A stretch of DNA of 46,619 bases, taken from Verrucomicrobia bacterium SCGC AAA164-E04. GTDB taxonomy: Bacteria > Verrucomicrobiota > Verrucomicrobiia > Limisphaerales > AAA164-E04. The position numbers and the translations under genes are program-made. This document shows positions 1 to 10,113 of this stretch, piece after piece; the stretch's first letter is position 1; every line of letters begins with the position of its first letter. Below the pieces are notes generated by a model. That model was given only the letters and a program-made list of their open reading frames with translations. It was not told the DNA's origin and made no database searches. Location: positions 1-46,619 of the forward strand of contig KB911974.1 in assembly GCA_000383715.1 (NCBI GenBank), written 5' to 3'.

Positions 1-28
1 TTAGCATGCGATTCGGTTGCCAGTGAGG

Positions 29-3000
29 TCATGCTTCCATCCTCCTCAAAAACAAAAACTTCGTTTTCTCCCCACCTGCAGCCATAAAGTCTTCCTGCAC
101 CTCCCCAAGTGCCTCCTGAAAGCTTTTATCCCAAGATAAAGCCCGTTCGTTTCCGAGACCTAGATCCTTGGTTTGGATTGAAAAGGAACCCGTTGGAGAC
201 CCAGCTATTGTTCCATCTTGATTGTAGATACTCGACCAATACCCACCAGCGTCCAGGTAGTAATCCCCCGTGCTTGGCGCGACATATGTCAATACGAGTT
301 TCTCTTTTGTGGATCTAGCCTTATCTCGCTTGGCTGGAGGGAAGACAGGGCTACCATTCTCATCCCTCAGAAACATGGAAGGACTTTGAAGGTTATCACC
401 AAATTGATGAAATTCATAAGAACGCGTTTGCTCAAGTCTTACTTTATACCATTTCCGATCGCCCTCTAATTCAATTTCTGCATCGACAATCAGGTTTCCT
501 ATGGTGTGGCTTTCTGCTTTTTTAATGTAGTCAGTGGCCACCGAATTGGATATCTCAATTTCCTTACCAAAAAATGTAGCTGCACCTGCCGGTGGAATGT
601 AAAGCCCCTTGCTGGACACTGCATAGCTGCCAATATCAAGACCAGACACATCCAGGAAATAGACACCCGTTTCATTGGCTGTATACGTGATGCTGGGGTT
701 CCACCATCCGTCGATTTGATCGTTGTAGAGTAATTGCCTGCCGAGGCTGTCACGAATTCGAAGAGATGGATCTTTGAGTGATTGTCCAGTGACATCAAAC
801 CGATAGACTCCTCCTCGTGCCAAAGTGATTTTGAACCAATCCCGGTCATTCTTACGTTCCAGGTTACCTCCATAAGACGGTGCATTGACACTGCCGTCTA
901 CTTGGAGAGAGGTTCCAGTATCAATGTTACTTTTGATATCATCGGGAATTTCATGGAGACTCATTGTGTAAATGTGACTACCACTGCCTCCATTCTGGAT
1001 CCCCCAGGTTTTTGTATTCCAGGCATTGATGAAAAAAGATCCTGATCGATTGGCTGTGAAAGTCATCTGCGAATGCCCATCCTTGATGGTTTCGATCAAC
1101 AGGGATTTGTCATAACTATCGGGATCACGCTGATTATCGAAAAAATAGATACCATGCTCCGTATAGATCCTGATGCTAGGCCGATTTAAGAAATGAGTGG
1201 AAAGGTCAATCTTGTAGGTCACGCCATTTTCGAGCTCCGCACGATACCAATCACCATCACCTCCATGCGTTCCGTGAATGAGCGCATCATTGGCCCCATC
1301 CTCTACACCTTTTTCCCAGGTTCCAGAAACGACACCTCCTACTTTGAGCAGTCCCTGAGTCGTCATGTTTTCAGGTTGATCATCCTCAAGGTGCTTGATC
1401 GAGAAGTCGATATTCCCTGGGGTATTCGCACTTACTTGCAGATAAAACGTCTCGGCCGTCATCTTGGAGCCCTTGGTATACTCATACCTGTTGTGTGGTG
1501 GAGACCAAGAATATTGACTGGTAGAAGCTTCTTCGTAGGCACCACCAGGTTTACCCCAGTTACGATTGTAGACCCATTTATCCAACCATCCCCCCTGGGG
1601 CTTGCCTTTTGCATCATACACTTCAATCAGCGGGGATTGGCGATTGAAGGCCTGGTTACTGTCTCCAGCAAGATCAAACTGATAGCTTTCACCTGGAATC
1701 AGGCTGACACGATACCAGTCCCGATCCCCACCATAATCAATGACAGCCCTGGTTTGCACACCGAATGCCAGATCGGGTGCATCTTCTATGCTTGACCCAA
1801 CCTGGTCCAGACGGGACAAGTCCGGCATTTCTGCCAACGACACGGTGTAAGCTCCGATAGAACCTATATCGCAACCCACCTCAATAAAAAATGGCGCGGT
1901 GTATCTAGGAGTCCACTCAATGGCCACATTTCCATTTTCCACCCCGTTGTAATGCCGAACCACGGTACCGACAGGTAACTCGGCTATGGCGAGGGAATAT
2001 CTACCCGTTGCTGCGATGTAGGCCGTATTACCTTGCTCAGCCGCCCCTGCAAGGAGTCCCTTCAGCTCGATTGCCTCAGCGTTGGCTTTCTCGGTCACCA
2101 GAAATGTGGAACCGTTAGATAATATCAAGGTAGTGTCTTTGGGAATCGGATGTGAAAGGGGCTTGACCTCCAGTTTGGTTGCCTCATCAAGTGCACTTTG
2201 TTCCAATACAATCCAGCTTGCATATGCAGATTCGCTTCCGTCGAGATTCCCGCTGAGGTTCCCGGTCAGGCTGACTTCGGTAACAAGGGCATCTGCTGTG
2301 AGAGTGAATGTGGCCCCATTGGAAAAAAACAACTTGGTTCCAGACTTGAGGAATTCTGATATTTTTTTAACCTTTATGCTATTGGCACCATCCTTGGCCG
2401 AGGCACTCGCCTGTATCTCTCTCAATGGTGTTTTGGTTTCCGACTTGACTTCCATGTAGTAGAGCCCGCTCGAGGGAGCTGTAAAAAGCATCTCAGCATC
2501 CCTGCCGGGAGCTCCAGCATGTGCCTTACTCGCGTCTGCATTGTTATTGGCATCACGTATTTTTTCACCCGCTGAGTCAAAAATAGAAAAAGCTGGATCG
2601 GGCACAGGACCGTTCATATTGTCCCCACGACCAATAAGGTATATCTGGTATACCATGCCTTCCTTCAAGTCCGCGGCAATCCAATCCGTGTCATCGTGTG
2701 AGATAAGCCCTTTCATATGAGTAACACGATCATCATCAAAAAGTGGCAGTGGATAGGCCCCGCTCACATCAGAGCCAATATCAGGAGCATACTTAGATTC
2801 CGCTGTTCCCCAATCCTCAAGTCTGCGCTGAATGAAAAGGTTTGAGTTCTCACGCGGACCTTTTAATTTAAGCCACGCACCGTGTGGGGAGTTGTCGAAA
2901 GCAAATCTGTAACGGTTACCCGCTTTGAGATCTATCCGAATCCAGTCCTTATCTCCTTCAGCCTCTAAATTACCGGATACAGGGCTGTCTTTTTTTAACA

Positions 3001-5728
3001 AGCCCAATGTGAACCGGTCCTTGGGGAAATCGTCAGAGAAATAGGAAGACGTGATCGTATAGTCCATCAACTGGGGAAAGTCGTAATCGCTGCTGGCCTT
3101 GATGAAATAATAACCATCTATTTCAGGCGTAATATTCTCAAAACCATCATTATCAAATAGCAGCCCCGCATCGTCGTAGAGAGTGATCATCGCGTAGGGA
3201 TCTGGCTTGGAATGGGCACTTCCAGAAAAAATGTCGAAGGTATATGAGTTTTGAGCAAGCAGGTCGACTCCGAAAAAGTCATGGTCGCCTGAAGAGTAAA
3301 AATGACCACTTGCCCTTTCCCCCGCCTGCAAATAACCCGCCTCGGCAAAGTTGTATGTTTCAGGGATATAATTTGGCCAACCATTAAACCCATCATTGGC
3401 GTAGTTGATGGACCCACCATGATCATCGGTAAGTTCAATGGCATGAAGATTGAATGTGCCCGTGGCTTGATCAGCAATATCAACGATATCTTCGTTACTG
3501 TATACCTCTATGAAATAATCACCCGTGTATTCAGTGGTGAAAACGATGGTCGAATGTGTAACCAAGGTACCATCACCATTACGATGTGTGACCGCATCCT
3601 CGTCCAGTTTGTTTCCCTGACTGTCTCTCAGCACAATGGAAGGTTTGACTAATGACTTCCAGGTATTTTCGACCGGTTCAGCGGAATCTAGATTCCATCG
3701 GTAAATCTTACTTTTTTCCAGCGTGTATCGAAACCAATCACGGTCCCCGTCCTTATCAATGATTCCGCTGAACCGGTCGGATATAAGTGCGGAACTGCTC
3801 GTCTCTGTTCCACTGGCTACGTCGTCGACTGGAAGGTTACTGAAAAGTGCAGGAACACCTTGGCTGGAGAGCCAATGTCCATATGGGCCAATCGCTCCAC
3901 CAGTTACTTCGACCACATAAGTCCCCTTACCCATGGAAACGCTCTCTGGCCAATCAGTAGGTGCATCAGATTGTATTTTTAGATAGTAAACACCTGTCTT
4001 TGAAGGCTTGTATTTAACGACCCCATTGAGTCCCTTGCCCCCATCCCCAGAGCTATTGACCACCCAGTCCAAATTCTTGTCAAAAAGCTCGATCCTTGGA
4101 TCCGTCAGATCCCCTCCCACCTCAAAGGAATACCACTTTTCAATCTTAAGCTCAATTTGGACGTAATCGATATCCCCGTGTTGTTGCAGTTGCCCTTTGA
4201 AGTTTTTAAAAGTATCTCCATCTACAATCTTGAAGTCCTTTTTTTCCGGATCAATTTCACCTTCAACAAGTGTCGTGCTTTCATAATCCTCCCTCAATGA
4301 CACAGGTTTAACCAGATCACCCTCTGCCTCCACGTTCATGAGATTGTCCCGATCCCCTCCGAAGGGATTGTCACTGCTCACCTCGGTTACCGTCAGTTTG
4401 AAGCTACCGACGCCGAAGGTCTGAGAACCTTCCTTTCCAATACAGGCTAACAAATAATAGCCAGATTCGCTGGGGGTAAAAACAATTTCGGCATCAGACC
4501 CCATGAAATCTCCCGCATCATTCCCGGCAATCCATCGACCAAAATTCCCGCCGGCCATGCGTTTATTGCGTCTCTGACTGCTTAGATTGATACCGTCGAT
4601 TTCGATGACTTGATCGCTTCCACCAGCGGATTCCACCTTTATCTGGATCAGCGACTCATCATCGCCTGTAGCGTCTTTATCCGCTGTATAGACCCAGGAT
4701 CCAGTATACGGATTAATCGTCACATTGCCCTTGCTTGGTTGCTGCAGCAGTGAATAGGTTTTTGACGTATCGATCGCCTCCATCAACTGGAGTTTCGGGT
4801 TTGCCAGGGTCACTCCTTCCATTTTGAAACTGTAGCGCCGCCCTTTCTCCAGTTTGAAAAGTTGCTGAACATTTGCGTTATGGTAGTTCCACCCATCCAG
4901 AGATGTAAAATAAGGTCCCTCCTCTAGAATGTTGTCCCATAGCAAAAGTTTCCCCTCGCTTGGCACTTCGTAGTAAGTCATGCCATTCAGGTTATTCGGT
5001 TCCGGATTTTTTGTGCCATTGATGGTGATACTGACTTCCCGCTGAGTAGCGTCTTTTGATACGACAGTGAAGGTATCTGTGACACTTGATCCTATCAGGA
5101 GATCGTGGTGGCTGTTTTTGGAAAGGTAAGTCCAGCGGCCAGAACTGTTGATGGAAAAAGTCCCATACAGCCCCACACTCTGTTCCTGAGGAATGAAATT
5201 GGATTGCCCCGCATCAATGTCTTTAACACGCAAAGTTCCACTTGCCTTTTCAAGGCGTTCGAGTCGCTGCGCGTTTAGCTGGTAATTGAGCTTGGAAATG
5301 ATGGCAGGGTCATTAGTACCGGTAATGTTCACCAATACCTGAAATAAAATGCCCCCTGTGGAATTGACTTCAAAAAGATCGGTTCTTTGAGCGCCTTGCG
5401 GGAGCGAATCATGCGGTGAACTAGCGATAAAATCGAACCGCCCAGCGCTATAAACCCTTAGCAAACCGTGATTACCTGTGATATCGGTCTCCAAAAAAGT
5501 TAATGCACCAGCTCCCTCCTCAATCAGGCTTCCGGTGTGGGTTAAGGTACCGTTCGTCTCCTGTAGATCAATGACCCAGCCCTTTCCATCCGGATTACGG
5601 TCGATGGCGTCTATGATACCGTCACCGTCGGAGTCAGCTGCCTGTAAGTGGCCAAAGGAAATAAGGACGCCGAAAAAAAAGACAAACGCGTTGGTTCTGA
5701 GTAAGTTCAAGTAGCAATTAGAGTTCAT
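29..5728 (-). CDS. giant secreted protein, VCBS-like and PPC-like repeats
   Basis: A protein of about 1,899 residues, probably surface-attached or released. The chosen ATG (5726-5728) begins a clear signal peptide with a hydrophobic core (NAFVFFFGVLISFG) ending near HLQA; the frame stays open upstream to an ATG at 5800 and a TTG at 5815, which would add charged residues before it. After a DSDGDGIIDAIDRNPDG calcium-type motif come VCBS-like units that each end near INGT or ITGTND. Then follow at least nine units with the (G)DxD(W/F/Y) signature of bacterial pre-peptidase C-terminal (PPC) domains, for example DGDRDWFRYTL, EGDKDWIRIDL and GGDRDWYRVSL. About residues 1110-1240 hold two copies of an unrelated FSNGATFTLT / LSNGSTFLVT unit. 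No catalytic domain or recognisable sorting tail is visible. Function unknown; adhesion or matrix binding is an inference. Confidence 0.9.
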   Translation of the reverse strand: MNSNCYLNLLRTNAFVFFFGVLISFGHLQAADSDGDGIIDAIDRNPDGKGWVIDLQETNGTLTHTGSLIEEGAGALTFLETDITGNHGLLRVYSAGRFDFIASSPHDSLPQGAQRTDLFEVNSTGGILFQVLVNITGTNDPAIISKLNYQLNAQRLERLEKASGTLRVKDIDAGQSNFIPQEQSVGLYGTFSINSSGRWTYLSKNSHHDLLIGSSVTDTFTVVSKDATQREVSITINGTKNPEPNNLNGMTYYEVPSEGKLLLWDNILEEGPYFTSLDGWNYHNANVQQLFKLEKGRRYSFKMEGVTLANPKLQLMEAIDTSKTYSLLQQPSKGNVTINPYTGSWVYTADKDATGDDESLIQIKVESAGGSDQVIEIDGINLSSQRRNKRMAGGNFGRWIAGNDAGDFMGSDAEIVFTPSESGYYLLACIGKEGSQTFGVGSFKLTVTEVSSDNPFGGDRDNLMNVEAEGDLVKPVSLREDYESTTLVEGEIDPEKKDFKIVDGDTFKNFKGQLQQHGDIDYVQIELKIEKWYSFEVGGDLTDPRIELFDKNLDWVVNSSGDGGKGLNGVVKYKPSKTGVYYLKIQSDAPTDWPESVSMGKGTYVVEVTGGAIGPYGHWLSSQGVPALFSNLPVDDVASGTETSSSALISDRFSGIIDKDGDRDWFRYTLEKSKIYRWNLDSAEPVENTWKSLVKPSIVLRDSQGNKLDEDAVTHRNGDGTLVTHSTIVFTTEYTGDYFIEVYSNEDIVDIADQATGTFNLHAIELTDDHGGSINYANDGFNGWPNYIPETYNFAEAGYLQAGERASGHFYSSGDHDFFGVDLLAQNSYTFDIFSGSAHSKPDPYAMITLYDDAGLLFDNDGFENITPEIDGYYFIKASSDYDFPQLMDYTITSSYFSDDFPKDRFTLGLLKKDSPVSGNLEAEGDKDWIRIDLKAGNRYRFAFDNSPHGAWLKLKGPRENSNLFIQRRLEDWGTAESKYAPDIGSDVSGAYPLPLFDDDRVTHMKGLISHDDTDWIAADLKEGMVYQIYLIGRGDNMNGPVPDPAFSIFDSAGEKIRDANNNADASKAHAGAPGRDAEMLFTAPSSGLYYMEVKSETKTPLREIQASASAKDGANSIKVKKISEFLKSGTKLFFSNGATFTLTADALVTEVSLTGNLSGNLDGSESAYASWIVLEQSALDEATKLEVKPLSHPIPKDTTLILSNGSTFLVTEKANAEAIELKGLLAGAAEQGNTAYIAATGRYSLAIAELPVGTVVRHYNGVENGNVAIEWTPRYTAPFFIEVGCDIGSIGAYTVSLAEMPDLSRLDQVGSSIEDAPDLAFGVQTRAVIDYGGDRDWYRVSLIPGESYQFDLAGDSNQAFNRQSPLIEVYDAKGKPQGGWLDKWVYNRNWGKPGGAYEEASTSQYSWSPPHNRYEYTKGSKMTAETFYLQVSANTPGNIDFSIKHLEDDQPENMTTQGLLKVGGVVSGTWEKGVEDGANDALIHGTHGGDGDWYRAELENGVTYKIDLSTHFLNRPSIRIYTEHGIYFFDNQRDPDSYDKSLLIETIKDGHSQMTFTANRSGSFFINAWNTKTWGIQNGGSGSHIYTMSLHEIPDDIKSNIDTGTSLQVDGSVNAPSYGGNLERKNDRDWFKITLARGGVYRFDVTGQSLKDPSLRIRDSLGRQLLYNDQIDGWWNPSITYTANETGVYFLDVSGLDIGSYAVSSKGLYIPPAGAATFFGKEIEISNSVATDYIKKAESHTIGNLIVDAEIELEGDRKWYKVRLEQTRSYEFHQFGDNLQSPSMFLRDENGSPVFPPAKRDKARSTKEKLVLTYVAPSTGDYYLDAGGYWSSIYNQDGTIAGSPTGSFSIQTKDLGLGNERALSWDKSFQEALGEVQEDFMAAGGEKTKFLFLRRMEA

Positions 5729-5815
5729 TTTAATAAATGCCTGAAATTTTCCGATGGGCTGAAAACTCCGAAGGAATTTAAATTTTAGAACTGAATGCAT
5801 ACCAGAGAAAGCCAA

Positions 5816-6440
5816 ATTTAATTATTATAATAAAAAAACGATTTAAATCATTAGAAGACCTTGGAAATCAATGTATCGATTATTATCCATCATTCTGCAG
5901 CCAGCACTGTCCCCACCTTAAAAAACGAGGCATGGTAGCTGATTCATCAGAAACACTGACCTTTAGTGCAGCAAAAGCAGTGCCCCTCAAAAAACCTAGC
6001 AACCACTTCAGAAATGGGGTGCATACGGGAACATGGCAAGATACACTGTTGAACAGAACCACTTGAGGTTGCTCTCTGTAAAGAATGGCGTGAACGATGC
6101 AGATATAAACCCATGGTCCATATAAATAATGAAATGCATCATACCAAGATGTATACCTATAGTCGGTATGCGGAAAGTTGAATACAAATGACGAGCTAAT
6201 TAGATAGAAAAAACGATTTATACACTCATCCCTTACAATGTGTCTACTGGGCTATGGAGGTTTACTGATCCTGAGGTATTCTCACAATTTGAACACAGCA
6301 TCGCTCGCAAATTGAACCAACCTTTCGTGTTGTTTTTTGGCTTGCAAAGGACAAATGCAATTCGTCATCAGGACAAGCAGAATGTCACATCGAAGGGCAA
6401 CATTTTACAGGAAGGGACTCGATACTTTTGATAAAATTGT
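5816..6440. other. intergenic region, no gene supported
   Basis: About 600 bases, AT-rich next to the giant gene. Short open frames exist (a 63-codon one starts at 6240 on the plus strand), but none has a ribosome site, signal peptide or recognisable family. No terminator hairpin with a T-tract and no tRNA fold was seen. It presumably carries the promoter of the minus-strand giant gene, but I could not place one. Confidence 0.5.
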
Positions 6441-9065
6441 TCATGGACCTGTAGCCATTGGTTCAAGGGTATAAAAAATATTCATTTCAGAATGTTCAAA
6501 TTCCATGAATGATTTCCCCAAAGGTAAAGGACTGAGAAGCTTCGACCAAGACACAGGATCCGAGAGAGACGAACCTGCTCGCAACTCGAATCCGCGGAGA
6601 TCCGGATGCCAACTGAGTCGATGCATTCGTTCATCCATATGATCGATAGCCAAGCGAACGGGCGGGCCAAGGACTGGTTGATTCAGCTCGATTCGCTGAT
6701 CCACGGGGCTCGGATCAAAAATCTGTGTATCAATCTGAAACACATGCGATTCGTAACCAAAATGAGGTGTGGTTATTGTATGGATGATTTGCGCCGTCTC
6801 GCCAGCTTCCAATGAAACAATACCGCTTGTGATCTGAGACCCTACAAACTCTGTTGCGCCATTGGGATTAGATGAAGCGACCAGTTCAGAACCTGATGGC
6901 ACGATATGCTGCAAGAAAAAATTTCGCACGGTTGAGGGGCCCGCGTTGTGCACTTTGATAGAAAAAGCATTAGGAATTTGCCATGATGAACGATTTGCTA
7001 GAGGTATGACCTCCAGACTTAGATCAGCTGCCATTCGAAGTTGGAATGAGTCAGGAGAAATTGACAATCCAGCCGGATTGATGACAGTCACTTGCTCAGA
7101 TGGTGCATTGGACGGGACAATTATTTCGATCAATCCATCGGATGGAATTGAAAAGGAAACCGCCAGTTCACCAATCAAAACAGTTTGCACTTCAGAAAAG
7201 CCCATACCCATGACCTGAAGAATCGTTCCAATGGGTCCAGCAACAGGAGTCATTCCCTGAATAAAAGGAAGCACACCAAATACCCGCTGTGTCGCCAGAG
7301 ATCCTGCGGGAGTCGTTACCGACACTGTACCAATGAGGGCATCGGAAGAAACGATGGCCACTATCTCATTCAAGCTGACTGAAAGGATTTCAGCTTCCTT
7401 CCCGCCAATGCGGACCCTGGAGGTTCCCGTAAAGTTGGCACCTTGGATCATCAGTTCACTTCCAGGAATTGCCTTCAAGGGTTCGAAGGAATCAATGCTT
7501 GCAGGGAAATAGAATAACGACTCCGTCTCTGAGTCTCCCGATGGTGATTCCACGCGTAAGGAGCCAGTCATTCCATCCGCAGGCACAGTGATCAGGATCT
7601 GTGAATCCGCCACAATCTGAAAAGCCGCTTCCTTGCCTCCAAGCAACACACTGGAAACACCATTGAAATGATTACCAGTTAATGTGACCTGAGTTCCCAA
7701 CTGACCTGAAGTGGGGGAAAAAGAGATAATCGTTGGCGTGGGTTCCTGAACGACGAATACGCTGTCTGACACGGATTCACCAAAGGCTGTTTTGATCGTG
7801 ATGAGACCGGTCTCCGCATCCATAGGCACCAGAGCCGTCAGTTGCGTTTCTGCGGCGGCTTCGAAAGAAGCCTCCAATTCCCCGAACAAGACCGATTCAA
7901 CATGTGCAAAATATTGCCCCTGAAATTGCACCTGCGTACCAGGCAACCCTGATGATGGAGCAAAAGATTCAATGACAGGTCCCGCTCCTTTAATCGTCAA
8001 TGCAATATCAGATGTGTAAGCATCCAATGCGGTGACCAAGCGAATGAAGCCAGATGTTGCGCCTGCAGGAATTGAAAGGCTCAACTGAGTATTCGCAACA
8101 ACCTGAAAATTGACAGCAGCGCCATTCAGGAAAATTTCCTTCACACTGCTTAGGTTGACCCCTTCCACGATGATGGTGTCACCTGCCTGCCCCTTCGAAG
8201 GATTCAAGCCGGTGATGAAAGGTCCTGCTCCCGATACAAGAAAGTCCATCTCACTTTCACCTTGCCCTGCTGGTGCGGTGATTTTGACAGGGCCGGAATC
8301 GGCGCCTGCGGGCACACGAACAATGATTTGTGTATCAGCCACTGCACTGAATACTCCCTCTTTATCGCCGGCAAAAAGCACTTCAGTAGCATTTGACAAT
8401 TGCGCGCCTCGTATGACGATGAGTTCACCTGGAGGAGCCATCACTGGATCAAAATCAAGAATGAATGGCTCAGGCCCAATCACTTTGAATTCAGCATCGG
8501 ATTCGACTTGCCCCGCTGCGGAAACAACCCGGATCACTCCTGTCGATGCATCTGAGGGGACAGTAAAGGCGAGCTGAGTCTCCCCAACCGTCTGAAAGAC
8601 GGCCAGATTTCCTCCTACCCATACTTGAAAAAGTCCAGAAAAATTAGCTCCTCGCAACGTAATCACATCGCCTGCTTTTCCGTAGCCAGGCTCGAAAAAA
8701 ATGATACGTGGTGCAACCTGAAAGAAACCATTGCTCGTCGCGAAACCTCGACTGGTATTGACCGTCAGAGATCCGGTTGTGGCATCGGAGGGAACAACAG
8801 CTCGGATCTGTGTGTCGCTGATCACCTCGAACGATGCCAAGCCCACCCCAAACAATATGGAATCAGCTGTTTGAAAGCCTGTTCCAGTCAAGGTGACAAT
8901 CGTTCCGGGCTCCCCTTCGACTGGAAAAAAATCAGTGAGTCGGGGCAGTGCCAATTGGGCGGACAACGAATAACCGAGCAGACAGACAGCCAACAAGAAG
9001 ACCCTGAAAAAGAACCTCAGGCCTTTGGACCGGCAAACAGATTGGGTTGGATTGGAACAATGCAT
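6441..9065 (-). CDS. secreted protein with eight IPT/TIG immunoglobulin-like repeats
   Basis: An exported protein of 874 residues. The ATG at 9065 follows an in-frame GTG by one codon. The signal peptide (RFFFRVFLLAVCLLGYSLSA) is probably cut before QLALPRL. Eight consecutive units of about 80 residues share the pattern P-x-I-x-x-F-x-P-x-x-G-x-x-G-x-x-V-x-x-x-G-x-x-F, then VPSDA-T-G and TxxG, diagnostic of IPT/TIG domains. A DUF11-like segment follows (ADLSLEVIPLANR to about DPSPVDQR), then a short C-terminal module ending FYTLEP, similar in pattern to the tail of the LamG protein at 37950. No enzyme domain is present. It lies 57 bases downstream of the carboxylesterase gene on the same strand and may be co-transcribed. 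Likely an extracellular scaffold or adhesin; ligand unknown. Confidence 0.9.
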   Translation of the reverse strand: MHCSNPTQSVCRSKGLRFFFRVFLLAVCLLGYSLSAQLALPRLTDFFPVEGEPGTIVTLTGTGFQTADSILFGVGLASFEVISDTQIRAVVPSDATTGSLTVNTSRGFATSNGFFQVAPRIIFFEPGYGKAGDVITLRGANFSGLFQVWVGGNLAVFQTVGETQLAFTVPSDASTGVIRVVSAAGQVESDAEFKVIGPEPFILDFDPVMAPPGELIVIRGAQLSNATEVLFAGDKEGVFSAVADTQIIVRVPAGADSGPVKITAPAGQGESEMDFLVSGAGPFITGLNPSKGQAGDTIIVEGVNLSSVKEIFLNGAAVNFQVVANTQLSLSIPAGATSGFIRLVTALDAYTSDIALTIKGAGPVIESFAPSSGLPGTQVQFQGQYFAHVESVLFGELEASFEAAAETQLTALVPMDAETGLITIKTAFGESVSDSVFVVQEPTPTIISFSPTSGQLGTQVTLTGNHFNGVSSVLLGGKEAAFQIVADSQILITVPADGMTGSLRVESPSGDSETESLFYFPASIDSFEPLKAIPGSELMIQGANFTGTSRVRIGGKEAEILSVSLNEIVAIVSSDALIGTVSVTTPAGSLATQRVFGVLPFIQGMTPVAGPIGTILQVMGMGFSEVQTVLIGELAVSFSIPSDGLIEIIVPSNAPSEQVTVINPAGLSISPDSFQLRMAADLSLEVIPLANRSSWQIPNAFSIKVHNAGPSTVRNFFLQHIVPSGSELVASSNPNGATEFVGSQITSGIVSLEAGETAQIIHTITTPHFGYESHVFQIDTQIFDPSPVDQRIELNQPVLGPPVRLAIDHMDERMHRLSWHPDLRGFELRAGSSLSDPVSWSKLLSPLPLGKSFMEFEHSEMNIFYTLEPMATGP

Positions 9066-9122
9066 CACATGGCAAACTGATTCACGCTGCCATTCTATCT
9101 GAATAATGCTTGAGGCTACAGG

Positions 9123-9761
9123 CTAAGATTCAATGTCAACTTTGGCATTTTCAAGGAACTCGCGGAAGCATTGCAACTCTACCTCGCCATAAATCGTATG
9201 CTCCTTGGGGTATTCCTGCCATTTAAAATTGAACCCCTGACGTTGCAACAATCCCATTTGATCTTTGACGGGACCAGATGGAATCAGGGGATCCTGAGTA
9301 CCGTGCGTCATCAAAAACCTCTGCTGCTTTGCATGCGAGCTTTGATCTGCAACCAAGGCGTCAGCCCGGTGAATGAACCCTGACACGCCGATACAGCCTG
9401 CAAGCTGATGCGGATACCGAAACCCAGTTTCAAGCGTCATGACACATCCTTGAGAAAAACCGAATACGAACAAGTGATCTGCACTGACGGATTCCTGAGA
9501 TCTGAATGTGTCCAGAGTCTGAAACAATAAATCGCGACTTCGACAGATACCGGGCTCACGGTCTCCCTCAATATCAAACCATGAGTAACCGGTGAAGTAA
9601 GGATCGGGTGCATTGATCAGCAAATAATTCAGCCAAGGCAAGCGCATCTGATCAGGCATCCATCGATAGCCCTCCATGCTGTCCCCCAAACCGTGTAATA
9701 CAGCCATCCAATAAGGAGAATCCCCGTTGGCAGCCTTGATGATGGATGAATCCAAAGACAT
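9123..9761 (-). CDS. alpha/beta hydrolase, phospholipase/carboxylesterase family
   Basis: A compact 212-residue serine hydrolase of the Abhydrolase_2 (phospholipase/carboxylesterase) type, close to the family's usual length. The nucleophile elbow is GFSQG at 101-105 (Ser103). The acid is Asp157 in THGTQDPLIP and the base His188 in PKEHTI, so the triad is complete. An N-terminal VLHGLGDSMEG segment supplies the oxyanion-hole HG motif. There is no signal peptide, so it is probably cytoplasmic. Such enzymes cleave short-chain carboxylic esters or lysophospholipids; the substrate cannot be read from sequence. The start is the ATG at 9759-9761. Confidence 0.9.
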   Translation of the reverse strand: MSLDSSIIKAANGDSPYWMAVLHGLGDSMEGYRWMPDQMRLPWLNYLLINAPDPYFTGYSWFDIEGDREPGICRSRDLLFQTLDTFRSQESVSADHLFVFGFSQGCVMTLETGFRYPHQLAGCIGVSGFIHRADALVADQSSHAKQQRFLMTHGTQDPLIPSGPVKDQMGLLQRQGFNFKWQEYPKEHTIYGEVELQCFREFLENAKVDIES

Positions 9762-10113
9762 ATGAGACTTTCTAAGGTTTGAACGAATGAGATTCCATCT
9801 AAAATTGAGTCACACGAACTTCAGATCGCCTGAAAACTGGCACTGAAAAAACACAACCTTCTCTTTACATGTCATTTAGAACAATCAGTTCTCGATTCAT
9901 AAAGAATATCACTATAAAAAAAATGAAGGGGATCGACACAATCGGAACGCTCTGTTGCAATCATGTGTGGGGTAAAAGGTGCCAAAGAGTATAGCCAGAG
10001 AGCAAGCCCTGCCCTCCTTTACCGTTGAAGAGACCTCGAGACATCTTCGATGCTCTGATCTGTGTATTCTATTGAATGAATGGCATTGACGGGTTTTACG
10101 AGATTATCACAAC
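9762..10113. other. divergent intergenic region
   Basis: About 350 bases between the minus-strand hydrolase and the plus-strand SMP-30-like gene. It should hold both promoters, but I see no pair of good sigma-70 boxes at proper spacing. Short open frames here, including one starting at 10080, overlap the real gene in another frame. No RNA gene was recognised. Confidence 0.4.

Noticed and set aside
6240..6431. 63-codon open frame in the 625-base gap, considered as a transposase remnant
   Set aside because: No recognisable motif, no inverted repeats and no ribosome site.
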